Source: Staphylococcus hsinchuensis (lineage in GTDB: Bacteria; Bacillota; Bacilli; Staphylococcales; Staphylococcaceae). From it: a stretch of DNA of 64,000 nt. The notes beneath the pieces were generated by a model that was not told the origin of the DNA, made no database searches, and worked only from the letters and a program-made list of their open reading frames with translations. The position numbers and the translations under genes were made by a program. Of the stretch, positions 51,536 to 61,047 are shown piece by piece (positions within the stretch are counted from its first letter, which is position 1; each line of letters begins with the position of its first letter). The stretch is from contig NZ_CP128355.1 of NCBI RefSeq assembly GCF_038789205.1, positions 1,798,001-1,862,000 of the forward strand, in the 5' to 3' direction.

Positions 51536-53943
51536 TCTTCAACAAAGTCATAAGGCGTAATTTGTCCCATATTAATCATAGGATTAATTTTAAATATCGT
51601 TTCTTCAGTTAATACGAGCGATGCATATTCATTCTCTTCTTCGTCTGAATCGCCCGTGTTAGCTGTTGAAAGTTTAGGTTCTATTTCTTCATTATTAAAG
51701 TATGCCTTTAAAAATGTACACAGATGAGTCATTCTCGTTTGACCGTGCGTCTTCAAGCCTATTTCAAAAGCTTGAGGATCGCCTAAAAACACTAAGGATT
51801 GCTTTGCTCGTGTAAGCCCTGTATATAGAATAGGCTTTTGTAACATTCTAAAATATTGTTTAACCATCGGCATAATAACGATAGGAAACTCTGAACCTTG
51901 TGCTTTGTGAATTGAAGTGCAATAAGCATGTGTGAGTTCCATCAAATCTTGTTTCGTAAATGTGATTTCATTACCTTCGAAATCCACGACTAACACATCT
52001 TTATTTAAGTCATTTTCTTGAGCCCAAAATATACCGACGATAACGCCAATGTCGCCATTAAAGATATTATCACTCGGGCGATTCACAAGTTGCAGAACTT
52101 TATCGCCTTTTCTAAAAACAACCTCTCCAAAAGTGATTTCTCTTGAATCTTTTTCCTTTGGATTTAAAATATCTTGTAAGATTACATTGAGCTTTTTAAT
52201 ACCTGCAGCACCTTTATACATTGGTGCTAACACTTGGATATCACTCATATCGTAACCTTTCTTCACAGCACTTGCGACAACCTTTTCTACAAAGTTAGGT
52301 ATTTGCTCTGTTGAACAATTAATAAAGCTTCGGTCGTGGAATCGCTGTGTAATATCTATGTCTTGACCGAGTTTCATTCGGTGGGCTAACTCTATAATAC
52401 TTGAGCCATCTTGTTGTCGATATACCTCCGTCAAATTTACTCGAGGAATCACTTTAGAATCTATTAAATCTTTAAACACTTGACCAGGACCTACGGATGG
52501 TAATTGATCTTCATCTCCTACCAATATGATTTGAGCATCTAAAGGTACTGCGTTCATAAATTGATGGAACAACCAAGTATCGACCATTGACATTTCATCA
52601 ATGATAATCAATTTTGCGTTTATTTCATTCTCTAATAAATCTTCGGGTTGTGTATCTTGATTCCAACCAATTAATCTATGAATGGTCATCGCTTCTAATC
52701 CTGTTGCATCGGCTAAACGTTTAGAAGCGCGACCTGTTGGTGCACCTAAAACGACTGGATAGTCGTTATTCTGATAATCATCGTAATTTAGTGATAAATC
52801 ATGAATTTGTGCATATAATTCTACGATACCTTTGATAACAGTAGTCTTACCAGTACCAGGTCCCCCGGTTAATAACATCACCTTTGAATTGATAGCAGTT
52901 TGTAATGCGTCCTTTTGTGATGCAGCATACGAAACTTTGTTATAATCCTCAATCTCTCCAATTTCCATCAATACATCCGATTGTTCTATCTCGGTTAACT
53001 TTTGAGTATAACTATAATTTCGATAAAGATTTTGTACACTTTTTAATTCTGAGTAATATAAACTAGGTATCGCTAACTCATCTTGTTGTAGAATCAACTG
53101 ATCATTTTGCACCAAATCATCAACTACCTGAGCTAAATCTTCTATTTCAATTATTTCGGAAGGTTCATTAGATAACATGTCTTGTGTTGTTTCAAGTGTA
53201 TATGCTTTCGGTAAATAGGTATGTCCTTGTTTTACACATTCTTCTTCTAATACGTATAGTAACCCTGCTTTAATTCTTTCTACATCATTAAAGTGAATGC
53301 CTAACTTTCTCGCTAGTGCATCTGCTTTATTAAAACCTATACCACGCACATCATAAACAAGTTGATAGGGTTTGTTCTCAACAATATTAAGTGTTTCACC
53401 TAAATAAGCTTGATAAATGGACATCGCTAATTTCGGACCAAATCCAAGGTCATGTAATCTTACGATAATTTGTTCAGTTTCCTGATTACTAGCAATTTGA
53501 TCGGCAATTTGCTTTTGTTTCTTTTTAGATAAACCTGGAACGCGCTCTAATACTTCTGGGTTGTTTAAAATGTCGTTGATTGCATTTTCGCCAATCGTAT
53601 TTACAATATTTTGCGCTGTTTTTTTACCGATACCTTTAAATAATTCACTGGATAAGTAACTGATGATAGCTTCTTTAGTTTGTGGCAATTCTTTTTCAAA
53701 TGTTTCAGCTTTTAATTGTTTACCGTATTTAGGGTGTGTAACAACTTGACCTTTGAAAGTATAGACATCTCCTTCAGTAACATCTGGAAAGAACCCTACA
53801 ATCGTCGGCATAGAATCAAATGACTCGTCTGACTCAATCGTGTCGACTTTCAACACGGTATAAAAGTTGTCTTTATTTTGAAAAAGTATGGCGTCAACAG
53901 TCCCTTTGATCATCGACTGTGTAAATAATGTAGGGTCATCCAT
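51532..53943 (-). CDS. recD2: ATP-dependent DNA helicase RecD2
   Basis: A stand-alone SF1B helicase of 803 residues. The N-terminal OB and helix-hairpin-helix part holds FKGIGKKTAQNIV. The motor has Walker A LTGGPGTGKTTV, IIDEMSMVD and the C-terminal motif SIHKAQGSEFPIVIMP. Without RecBC partners, RecD2 works in replication-linked repair. It follows the TPR gene by 3 bases. Confidence 0.96.
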   Translation of the reverse strand: MDDPTLFTQSMIKGTVDAILFQNKDNFYTVLKVDTIESDESFDSMPTIVGFFPDVTEGDVYTFKGQVVTHPKYGKQLKAETFEKELPQTKEAIISYLSSELFKGIGKKTAQNIVNTIGENAINDILNNPEVLERVPGLSKKKQKQIADQIASNQETEQIIVRLHDLGFGPKLAMSIYQAYLGETLNIVENKPYQLVYDVRGIGFNKADALARKLGIHFNDVERIKAGLLYVLEEECVKQGHTYLPKAYTLETTQDMLSNEPSEIIEIEDLAQVVDDLVQNDQLILQQDELAIPSLYYSELKSVQNLYRNYSYTQKLTEIEQSDVLMEIGEIEDYNKVSYAASQKDALQTAINSKVMLLTGGPGTGKTTVIKGIVELYAQIHDLSLNYDDYQNNDYPVVLGAPTGRASKRLADATGLEAMTIHRLIGWNQDTQPEDLLENEINAKLIIIDEMSMVDTWLFHQFMNAVPLDAQIILVGDEDQLPSVGPGQVFKDLIDSKVIPRVNLTEVYRQQDGSSIIELAHRMKLGQDIDITQRFHDRSFINCSTEQIPNFVEKVVASAVKKGYDMSDIQVLAPMYKGAAGIKKLNVILQDILNPKEKDSREITFGEVVFRKGDKVLQLVNRPSDNIFNGDIGVIVGIFWAQENDLNKDVLVVDFEGNEITFTKQDLMELTHAYCTSIHKAQGSEFPIVIMPMVKQYFRMLQKPILYTGLTRAKQSLVFLGDPQAFEIGLKTHGQTRMTHLCTFLKAYFNNEEIEPKLSTANTGDSDEEENEYASLVLTEETIFKINPMINMGQITPYDFVED

Positions 53944-53946
53944 ATG

Positions 53947-54612
53947 TTATTCCTCCTCTGCTATAGCTTTAAAGGTTGTGATTGCGTGTTGGCTCATATG
54001 ATGTTCTGGGTTAATCTCAACCGCTCGTTCAAATAATTTAATCGCCTTGTCGGTGTCTTCAGTTTTCATATAAGTTGCTAAACCAAGATTATATAATGCA
54101 TCTGTATGTTTTTCATCTAGTGTTAATACGTACTCTAATTGTTTAATTGCCTGGTCAAACATTTCTAAATGACAGAGTACGAGTCCGTATTGAAACTGTA
54201 CTTCTACATCTTTTCGATCGTCCATTTCTGCAGCTGTCATAAAGAATGGTAGAGCTTCTTTGAATGCTTCCAAATGATTGAAAGACATACCTATCATATA
54301 ATTCGTATCAATTTTATCTACGTTAAATTTTAACGCTTGTTGATATAACTTAATTGCGTCTTTAAATTGATCCACATTGTAATAGACGTTAGCTAAGTTG
54401 TAATAAATTGCTCCGTTTTCAGGATCTAACGTTAAGGCTTTCTGGAAAAAACGTTCAGCTTTTTCAATTTCTCCTGCTTCAGCCAATAATATTCCTGCAT
54501 TTATGTAATTTTCAACCTCTTTTGGTTCAGCTTCTATATTTTCAAATAATGCTTTTAACGCTGTTTCAAATTGACCTTGTTTTATTAATTCATAAATTTG
54601 TTGTTGATTCAC
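53947..54612 (-). CDS. Tetratricopeptide-repeat protein (YrrB type)
   Basis: A 221-residue protein made almost wholly of about six TPR units (for example AERFFQKALTLDPENGAIYY and AIKLFERAVEINPEHHMSQH). No signal peptide or membrane segment, so it is a cytoplasmic interaction scaffold. Partner unknown. It lies between mnmA and recD2 as YrrB does in Bacillus. Confidence 0.92.
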   Translation of the reverse strand: MNQQQIYELIKQGQFETALKALFENIEAEPKEVENYINAGILLAEAGEIEKAERFFQKALTLDPENGAIYYNLANVYYNVDQFKDAIKLYQQALKFNVDKIDTNYMIGMSFNHLEAFKEALPFFMTAAEMDDRKDVEVQFQYGLVLCHLEMFDQAIKQLEYVLTLDEKHTDALYNLGLATYMKTEDTDKAIKLFERAVEINPEHHMSQHAITTFKAIAEEE

Positions 54613-54675
54613 TTAAAAAACCTCTTTTCTGCATCTTATTATAACATTTTCATATAGGTGGAAACATTCATTTTA

Positions 54676-54748
54676 AAAAAAGAGATTAGAACAGATGCGG
54701 ATTACAAAGAGTCTTTAATACTCTTGTTGTGCACTTGTTCTAATCTCT
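54676..54748 (-). terminator. Long hairpin terminator after mnmA
   Basis: GAGATTAGAACA (54682-54693) pairs with TGTTCTAATCTC (54736-54747), and a long imperfect inner stem including AAGAGT/ACTCTT extends it. The minus strand ends in TTTTTTT. Confidence 0.85.
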
Positions 54749-54767
54749 CACCTTAATTCATTAATGA

Positions 54768-55880
<1,113 letters not shown>

Positions 55881-57032
55881 CTAATTTTCCTCCTTAAACT
55901 TATGATAAATTTTATGAATTTCCGTAGTTATATATTTAATCTCTTGTTCTGTCATTTGTTCATTAAAACTAAATCTAACGGAATGATTTGCTCTATCTTC
56001 ATCTCCATACATGGCAACGAGTACATGGGAAGCAGTTGTAGTACCAGCCGTACATGCTGACCCTGAAGAGACATAAATATTCGATAAATCTAATAACGTC
56101 AACATCGTTTCAACATCGATAAATGGGAAATAGAGATTTACTACATGACCTGTAGAATCAGTCATTGAACCATTGTATTCGAATGGAACTGAACGTTCTT
56201 GTAATGATACAAGAAATAAATTCTTTAAGTTCATTAAATGAACATTGTTTGCATCTCGATGTTCATTCGCTAGTTTCAATGCTTCTGCAAAACCAACAAT
56301 TTGAGGCACATTTTCTGTACCTGCTCTTCTTTTCTTCTCTTGTTCTCCACCTAATTGCGGAAAGTTTATTGTAGTCCCATCTTTAACTATAAACGCCCCA
56401 ATTCCTTTTGGGCCTCCAAACTTGTGTGCAGTTATACTCATAGTATCAATATCGAAGTCATGAAAGTCTATCTCTAAATGGCCAACAGCTTGAACTGCGT
56501 CTACATGGAATAACGCGTTAGATTTAGAAACGATAGCATCGATGTCATACATTGGTTGAACGGTACCTACTTCGTTATTAACAAACATAATAGAAACTAA
56601 TATTGTTTCCTCAGTCATCGCTGCTTCTAATTGATCTAATTTAATAAGTCCTTCATTGTCTACATCTAAATAAGTAACGTCAAAGCCTTCTCTTTCTAGT
56701 TGCTCAAATACATGAAGTACAGAATGATGCTCTACCTTAGAGGTAATGAGATGATTGCCTCGATGTTTATTTGCGTATGCAATACCTTTAATAGCGGTAT
56801 TATTTGATTCTGTCGCACCACTTGTAAAGATAACTTCACTTGTCTTCGCGCCTAATCCTTTAGCAATTTGACGACGTGCATCATCTAAATATTTACGTGC
56901 ATTTCTGCCAACACTATGAATTGAAGAGGGGTTACCAAAGTGTTGTTGATACACTGCAGTCATCTTATCTATAACTTCCTCTTTAACTGGCGTGGTTGCA
57001 GCATAATCCGCATAAACTTCCATGTTTGACAC
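55881..57032 (-). CDS. Cysteine desulfurase (NifS/YrvO type)
   Basis: A 383-residue PLP enzyme of the class V aminotransferase fold. The PLP lysine lies in SITAHKFGGPKGIGAF and the catalytic cysteine in SSGSACTAG. It probably gives sulfur directly to MnmA for s2U34, as YrvO does in Bacillus. mnmA starts immediately at its end. Confidence 0.95.
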   Translation of the reverse strand: MSNMEVYADYAATTPVKEEVIDKMTAVYQQHFGNPSSIHSVGRNARKYLDDARRQIAKGLGAKTSEVIFTSGATESNNTAIKGIAYANKHRGNHLITSKVEHHSVLHVFEQLEREGFDVTYLDVDNEGLIKLDQLEAAMTEETILVSIMFVNNEVGTVQPMYDIDAIVSKSNALFHVDAVQAVGHLEIDFHDFDIDTMSITAHKFGGPKGIGAFIVKDGTTINFPQLGGEQEKKRRAGTENVPQIVGFAEALKLANEHRDANNVHLMNLKNLFLVSLQERSVPFEYNGSMTDSTGHVVNLYFPFIDVETMLTLLDLSNIYVSSGSACTAGTTTASHVLVAMYGDEDRANHSVRFSFNEQMTEQEIKYITTEIHKIYHKFKEEN

Positions 57033-57083
57033 TCCTTACAATTTTATCAATGTTCCAATGATAGCACCATCTAATTAAATTTT

Positions 57084-58715
57084 CTAGTCGTCTGTTTGAA
57101 AATGTCCATCTTCATCAATAGAGTTATAATCCTCCAATAATTTTAATGTATCATCGACATTTGATTCTTCTTGTGGCGTTAATGATACATTGACTAATTT
57201 ATTATTTTCAATTGACCAATGTGTAGCTTCAAACTGGGATTTTAAATAATCATCATGTGTAACGATTAATACTTGGCCTGTAAAGCTGTCTAACATTTTT
57301 AAAATTAAATCTTGTGTAGCAATATCGAAATAGTTGGTCGGTTCATCTAATATGAGTAAATGTGGATTAGAAAAATATAAGAGAACAAATTGTAATCGAC
57401 TTTTTTCGCCCATGGATAGATTTGAAATTGGTTGAGTGATTTTGCGTTGATCAAATCCAAATGAAGCAAGTATCGTTTGCGCTTGGCTCCGTGCCATACC
57501 ATCCATATCTAATAACATCGATAGCGGTGTACTTTGATAATCCAAATTAGCATTTTTTTGGTCGAAATACGCGATTTTTAATGAAGGAGTAACATATACA
57601 TCGCCTTCATCAGGAGCAAATTGTTGACTTATTAACGCAATCAATAATGATTTACCACTACCATTCGGACCAGTCAGTAATATATTTTCATTATGTTTTA
57701 TTTCAAAATTCATCTCATTAAAAATAATTTGATTATTTATTGTTACTGACACATCTTTCATAGTTACTAAGAATTTCTTATTTACACTATGCTGATTAAC
57801 AAAATGAAAATGCCTATTATCTTCATTCGGTTTTTGAGTATTGAGTTTATCAATCTTTTGGTTGAGTTGAGATTCTTTAACTTTTGCTTTTTGAGCGAGT
57901 TTACTTAAACGCTTCTGTTCTAATGGATTACGCACACTTGCCGACTGTTTAGCAGAATGATGCCAATCTTGAACGCGTTGAATAGTCGATTCCAGTGCTT
58001 TGATTTCCTTTTGCTTTTTTTCATATGCTCTTGCTTCTGTTTGGCGTTCCACATCGATAATTGATTGGTATTGACTATAATTACCTACAAATTTTCTTGT
58101 GCTATCCGGACTGACTTCAATAATATGACTGGCAGTTAAATCAATGAATCCTCGATGATGCGACACAAATAATAGACTACTATTACTACGGTTAATATAT
58201 TTTACAACTTCATCTATCATTTCATGGTCTAAATGGTTAGTAGGTTCATCTAATAATATTAAACTGCGTTGCGAAATCATTGCTCTCACTAATGCTACTT
58301 TAGTTTGTTGTCCGCCACTCAATACAGATAATGTTTTATCTAAATCTTCCTCAGATAATGCAAATTGTTTAGCCACTCGTATAATACGTTCTTCAATTTC
58401 ATAACCATTATGTTCAATATAATCTGAAATATATTCATAATCTGTTGTAATTTTACGCTTCAATTCAAACAACTTAGGATACCAAGACATAATGTAATCT
58501 AAAGCAGTAAATTCCTGAAATTGTGATAAATCTTGTTCCATTAAATAAGCTGTCTCTTCATATTTATTAAAAATGGAACGCAGTAATGTCGTCTTCCCTA
58601 TACCGTTCTCACCTATCACTGCGATATGTTCCCCTGGTTCTACCTTAATATTAACGTGCTTTATCAGTTCTTTACCATATTTCTCGAAAGGTTTTTCTTC
58701 AAAATAAAATGACAT
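57084..58715 (-). CDS. ABC-F ATPase, probable Sal-type ribosome protection (antibiotic resistance) protein
   Basis: 543 residues with two ABC domains and no membrane segment. NBD1 has Walker A GENGIGKTT (about 35-43), signature LSGGQQT and Walker B LILLDEPTNHLDH. A charged linker follows (about 225-305, Lys/Gln-rich with HHSAKQSASVRNPLEQKRLS). NBD2 has GPNGSGKS, LSMGEKSR and LLILDEPTNYFD. This is the ARE ABC-F layout of proteins that displace lincosamide, streptogramin A and pleuromutilin antibiotics from the ribosome. Sal(A) of S. sciuri is 541 residues and, as I recall, also sits between core genes. The mnmA/desulfurase-cymR region of S. aureus, as I remember it, has no such gene. Housekeeping ABC-F proteins are the alternative. 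Confidence 0.8.
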   Translation of the reverse strand: MSFYFEEKPFEKYGKELIKHVNIKVEPGEHIAVIGENGIGKTTLLRSIFNKYEETAYLMEQDLSQFQEFTALDYIMSWYPKLFELKRKITTDYEYISDYIEHNGYEIEERIIRVAKQFALSEEDLDKTLSVLSGGQQTKVALVRAMISQRSLILLDEPTNHLDHEMIDEVVKYINRSNSSLLFVSHHRGFIDLTASHIIEVSPDSTRKFVGNYSQYQSIIDVERQTEARAYEKKQKEIKALESTIQRVQDWHHSAKQSASVRNPLEQKRLSKLAQKAKVKESQLNQKIDKLNTQKPNEDNRHFHFVNQHSVNKKFLVTMKDVSVTINNQIIFNEMNFEIKHNENILLTGPNGSGKSLLIALISQQFAPDEGDVYVTPSLKIAYFDQKNANLDYQSTPLSMLLDMDGMARSQAQTILASFGFDQRKITQPISNLSMGEKSRLQFVLLYFSNPHLLILDEPTNYFDIATQDLILKMLDSFTGQVLIVTHDDYLKSQFEATHWSIENNKLVNVSLTPQEESNVDDTLKLLEDYNSIDEDGHFQTDD

Positions 58716-58737
58716 ACCTATTCCTCACTTTCGAAGA

Positions 58738-58902
58738 TATGACATGTCATAAACGAACTCATTTATATTCTGTTATTTTATATAACACGGGCTTTTTAAG
58801 ACATAGACATATCCCATAATTTATTTAATATATTGTTATTAATTAATTGTTTCTTATGAGTTATATCCATCGTCTTAATTTAAGCCACCTAACGTTTTAA
58901 TT
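58738..58902 (-). promoter_or_regulatory. Long 5' leader of the ABC-F gene with a 24-codon upstream ORF
   Basis: From the predicted start near 58902 the leader is about 190 bases. A 24-codon frame runs from ATG 58870 to TAA 58796 (MDITHKKQLINNNILNKLWD then MSMS); its ribosome site is weak (AGGTGG 14 bases upstream). A 14-bp palindrome TATGACATGTCATA (58738-58751) is complementary to the start region ATGTCAT of the ABC-F gene and could hide it. Such leaders commonly control ABC-F resistance genes by translation-coupled attenuation. Confidence 0.45.
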
Positions 58903-58908
58903 GGGTAT

Positions 58909-58937
58909 ATTATAACAGTGAGCAATATTTTACGCAA
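58909..58937 (-). promoter_or_regulatory. Predicted SigA promoter of the ABC-F gene
   Basis: Minus strand TTGCGT (58937-58932), 17-base spacer, perfect TATAAT (58914-58909). It lies back to back with the region that must drive the plus-strand monooxygenase gene. Confidence 0.7.
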
Positions 58938-58995
58938 CTTTCTTTTTGACTGTTATACTCTTTATATTATTAAAATAAGGAGAGTTAAGGACGAG

Positions 58996-59994
58996 ATGAA
59001 ACGTTTAAATCTTTCAGCATTAAATTTAGTACCTATTCGTGAAGGTCAAGAAGATAAAGATGCTATTGCTGATATGGTCACATTAGCTCAAAATTTAGAA
59101 TCATTAAATTATCATCGTTATTGGATTGCAGAACATCATAACGCTCCAAACTTGGTAAGTTCTGCGACAGCACTATTAATTCAACATACTTTAGAGCATA
59201 CAAATCATATTCGTGTAGGTTCAGGAGGCATTATGTTACCTAACCATGCCCCCCTCGTTGTAGCAGAACAATTCGGTACAATGGCCACGGTCTTTCCTAA
59301 TCGTGTAGATCTAGGTTTAGGTAGAGCACCCGGCACAGATATGATAACGGCAAGCGCACTGAGAAGGGATCAACATAACGGTGTTTATGAATTCCCTGAC
59401 GAAGTTGAACAATTAGCCACATATTTCGGACCTGCTAATCAACAGGCTTATGTACGTGCTTATCCTGCAATCGGTAAAAATGTACCTTTATATATATTAG
59501 GATCGTCTACTGATTCTGCTCATTTAGCTGCGAGAAAGGGATTACCTTATGTATTTGCAGGTCATTTTGCTCCACAACAAATGAAAGAAGCTATGGAAAT
59601 ATACAAAGAATTATTTGAACCTTCAGATGTATTAAGCGAGCCTTATATGATTGTTTGTTTAAATGCGATCGTCGCAGATACTGATGAACAAGCTCATTAT
59701 TTAGCAACAACACAAGCTCAAGTGATGACGAGTATCACGCGAGGCAAAATGCAACCTGTCCAACCCCCTACTGATGATTTAAAAGGACTACTAACGCCTA
59801 GAGAATATGAAATGGCGCAAATGCGTATTCAACACTCACTCGTTGGATCAGAAGAAACAGTTAAACAAAAACTTAATCAATTCATACACGATTATGGTGA
59901 AATAGATGAGCTCATGGCTGTTAGTTATATCTATGACCAAACAGCACAACTTGAATCTTATAAAAAGCTAAAAAATGTAGTCGAACAACTGTAA
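58996..59994 (+). CDS. Luciferase-like flavin monooxygenase (MsnO8 family)
   Basis: A 332-residue bacterial luciferase-fold protein ([63 protein letters not shown]). The family uses reduced flavin; the substrate is unknown. ATG at 58996 (MKRLNLSAL) follows AAGGACG. An extended frame from 58918 is unlikely, because it would include the promoter region. It is a single gene divergent from the ABC-F gene and ending in a shared terminator. Confidence 0.9.
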   Translation: MKRLNLSALNLVPIREGQEDKDAIADMVTLAQNLESLNYHRYWIAEHHNAPNLVSSATALLIQHTLEHTNHIRVGSGGIMLPNHAPLVVAEQFGTMATVFPNRVDLGLGRAPGTDMITASALRRDQHNGVYEFPDEVEQLATYFGPANQQAYVRAYPAIGKNVPLYILGSSTDSAHLAARKGLPYVFAGHFAPQQMKEAMEIYKELFEPSDVLSEPYMIVCLNAIVADTDEQAHYLATTQAQVMTSITRGKMQPVQPPTDDLKGLLTPREYEMAQMRIQHSLVGSEETVKQKLNQFIHDYGEIDELMAVSYIYDQTAQLESYKKLKNVVEQL

Positions 59995-60010
59995 GTTGTT
60001 ATTATAAATA

Positions 60011-60042
60011 AAAAGGCTTAATCCATTTGGATTAAGCCTTTT
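60011..60042. terminator. Bidirectional terminator after the monooxygenase gene
   Basis: AAAAGGCTTAATCC pairs with GGATTAAGCCTTTT, 14 bp, loop ATTT. It also serves the convergent minus-strand csbD unit. Confidence 0.93.
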
Positions 60043-60056
60043 ATAATAATTAACAA

Positions 60057-60218
60057 CTATTCATTTTCTTTGTCGTTTTCGTTGTTGTCTTCGCTACCGC
60101 CTGTATATTTATCAATTTGTTCTGAAGCTTGTTGTGCTTTTTCATTATCGCTATTTTTTAATTTGTCTGAAACGTTTTTTGCAGTTTCTTTAGCTTTATC
60201 TAAGAAATTTTCAGCCAT
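60057..60218 (-). CDS. Small hydrophilic stress-type protein, 53 residues
   Basis: A short gene: ATG 60216-60218 with AGAGGTG 7 bases upstream, stop TAG at 60057-60059. The protein starts MAENFLDKAKETAKNVSDKL and ends in an Asp/Glu/Asn-rich tail. Its helical Lys/Ala/Asp composition recalls the MT0933-like 'antitoxin' family and CsbD-type stress proteins; assignment is weak. It lies 24 bases after csbD on the same strand and ahead of a terminator, so the two share the sigma-B promoter. Confidence 0.75.
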   Translation of the reverse strand: MAENFLDKAKETAKNVSDKLKNSDNEKAQQASEQIDKYTGGSEDNNENDKENE

Positions 60219-60242
60219 GTTTTACACCTCTTTTAATAAAGC

Positions 60243-60440
60243 TTATTGGTCTTTGTTATTACCTTTAAGTTTATCGATAGTTTCGTTAGCTTTTTCTTTT
60301 GCATTTTCTACAAATTCTTTCGCTTTTCCAGAACCTTTATCTTCTTTACCTTCATTTTCTAAATCTTTATCGTCAGCTAAATTACCTACAGTTTCTTTCA
60401 TGTTACCTTTTGCTTGTTCAAATTTACTTTCATCAGCCAT
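60243..60440 (-). CDS. csbD: CsbD-family stress protein
   Basis: A 65-residue CsbD protein ([40 protein letters not shown]), fully helical, charged and Cys-free. CsbD proteins are general-stress products of the sigma-B regulon with unknown molecular role. An AAGGAGG ribosome site precedes the ATG, and a sigma-B promoter lies 35 bases upstream. Confidence 0.93.
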   Translation of the reverse strand: MADESKFEQAKGNMKETVGNLADDKDLENEGKEDKGSGKAKEFVENAKEKANETIDKLKGNNKDQ

Positions 60441-60474
60441 TATAAAGAACCTCCTTAATACTTATGTATTAGAC

Positions 60475-60500
60475 ATTCCCGTTTAAGAAAAATTATAAAC
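60475..60500 (-). promoter_or_regulatory. Predicted sigma-B promoter of csbD
   Basis: Minus strand GTTTAT (60500-60495), 14-base spacer, GGGAAT (60480-60475). This fits the staphylococcal sigma-B pattern GTTTAA-N12-15-GGGTAT with one change in each box. Confidence 0.72.
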
Positions 60501-60546
60501 ATATCATATTATATTTTAAGTTCTTCACTATTAAAAATGAAAATTA

Positions 60547-60966
60547 TTAAATATAAAACATATAGCCGTCTAAATTGTTCGTTTCTTTATATTCTGCTAA
60601 ATACTTTAGAGTCGTATTATCTAATACATCTCGTACTGCATCGCGCATTCTTATCCATAATTGTTTCTGTGCTGGGGGTTCAGATTCGATACTTTCTACA
60701 AATGTAATAGGACCTTCTAATAATCTTATAATGTCGCCAGCAGTTATTTCTTCTGCTGGTATACGCAATTGGTAACCACCTTTGGCCCCACGGACACTTC
60801 GAATTAATCCTGCATTTCTTAAAGGTCCAACCAGTTGTTCTAGATACAAATCACTTAAATTATTTTCTTCAGCTATTGATTTCAATGAGACACAACCTTG
60901 ACCTTGTTTCTTAGCTAAAGATATCATTAAAGTTAAACCGTATCTCCCTTTTGTTGATATTTTCAT
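60547..60966 (-). CDS. cymR: Cysteine metabolism repressor CymR (Rrf2 family)
   Basis: CymR represses cysteine and sulfur uptake genes, in complex with CysK in Bacillus. The 139-residue protein has the Rrf2 winged helix (MKISTKGRYGLTLMISLAKK, IRSVRGAKGGYQL) and lacks the three-cysteine cluster of IscR-type relatives. This supports CymR rather than an Fe-S sensor. Its place next to rarA and near mnmA matches the usual locus. Confidence 0.95.
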   Translation of the reverse strand: MKISTKGRYGLTLMISLAKKQGQGCVSLKSIAEENNLSDLYLEQLVGPLRNAGLIRSVRGAKGGYQLRIPAEEITAGDIIRLLEGPITFVESIESEPPAQKQLWIRMRDAVRDVLDNTTLKYLAEYKETNNLDGYMFYI

Positions 60967-61047
60967 ATTATAACCTCACTTAATTCGAATACTATATGAT
61001 AACATTCTATCATTTTTTACGTTAATATTATATTAGAAAGGTGTTGA

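Noticed and set aside
60070..60486. 138-codon plus-strand open frame opposite the csbD region
   Set aside because: It is the reverse complement of two better supported small genes with ribosome sites; Ser/Phe/Leu-rich shadow composition.
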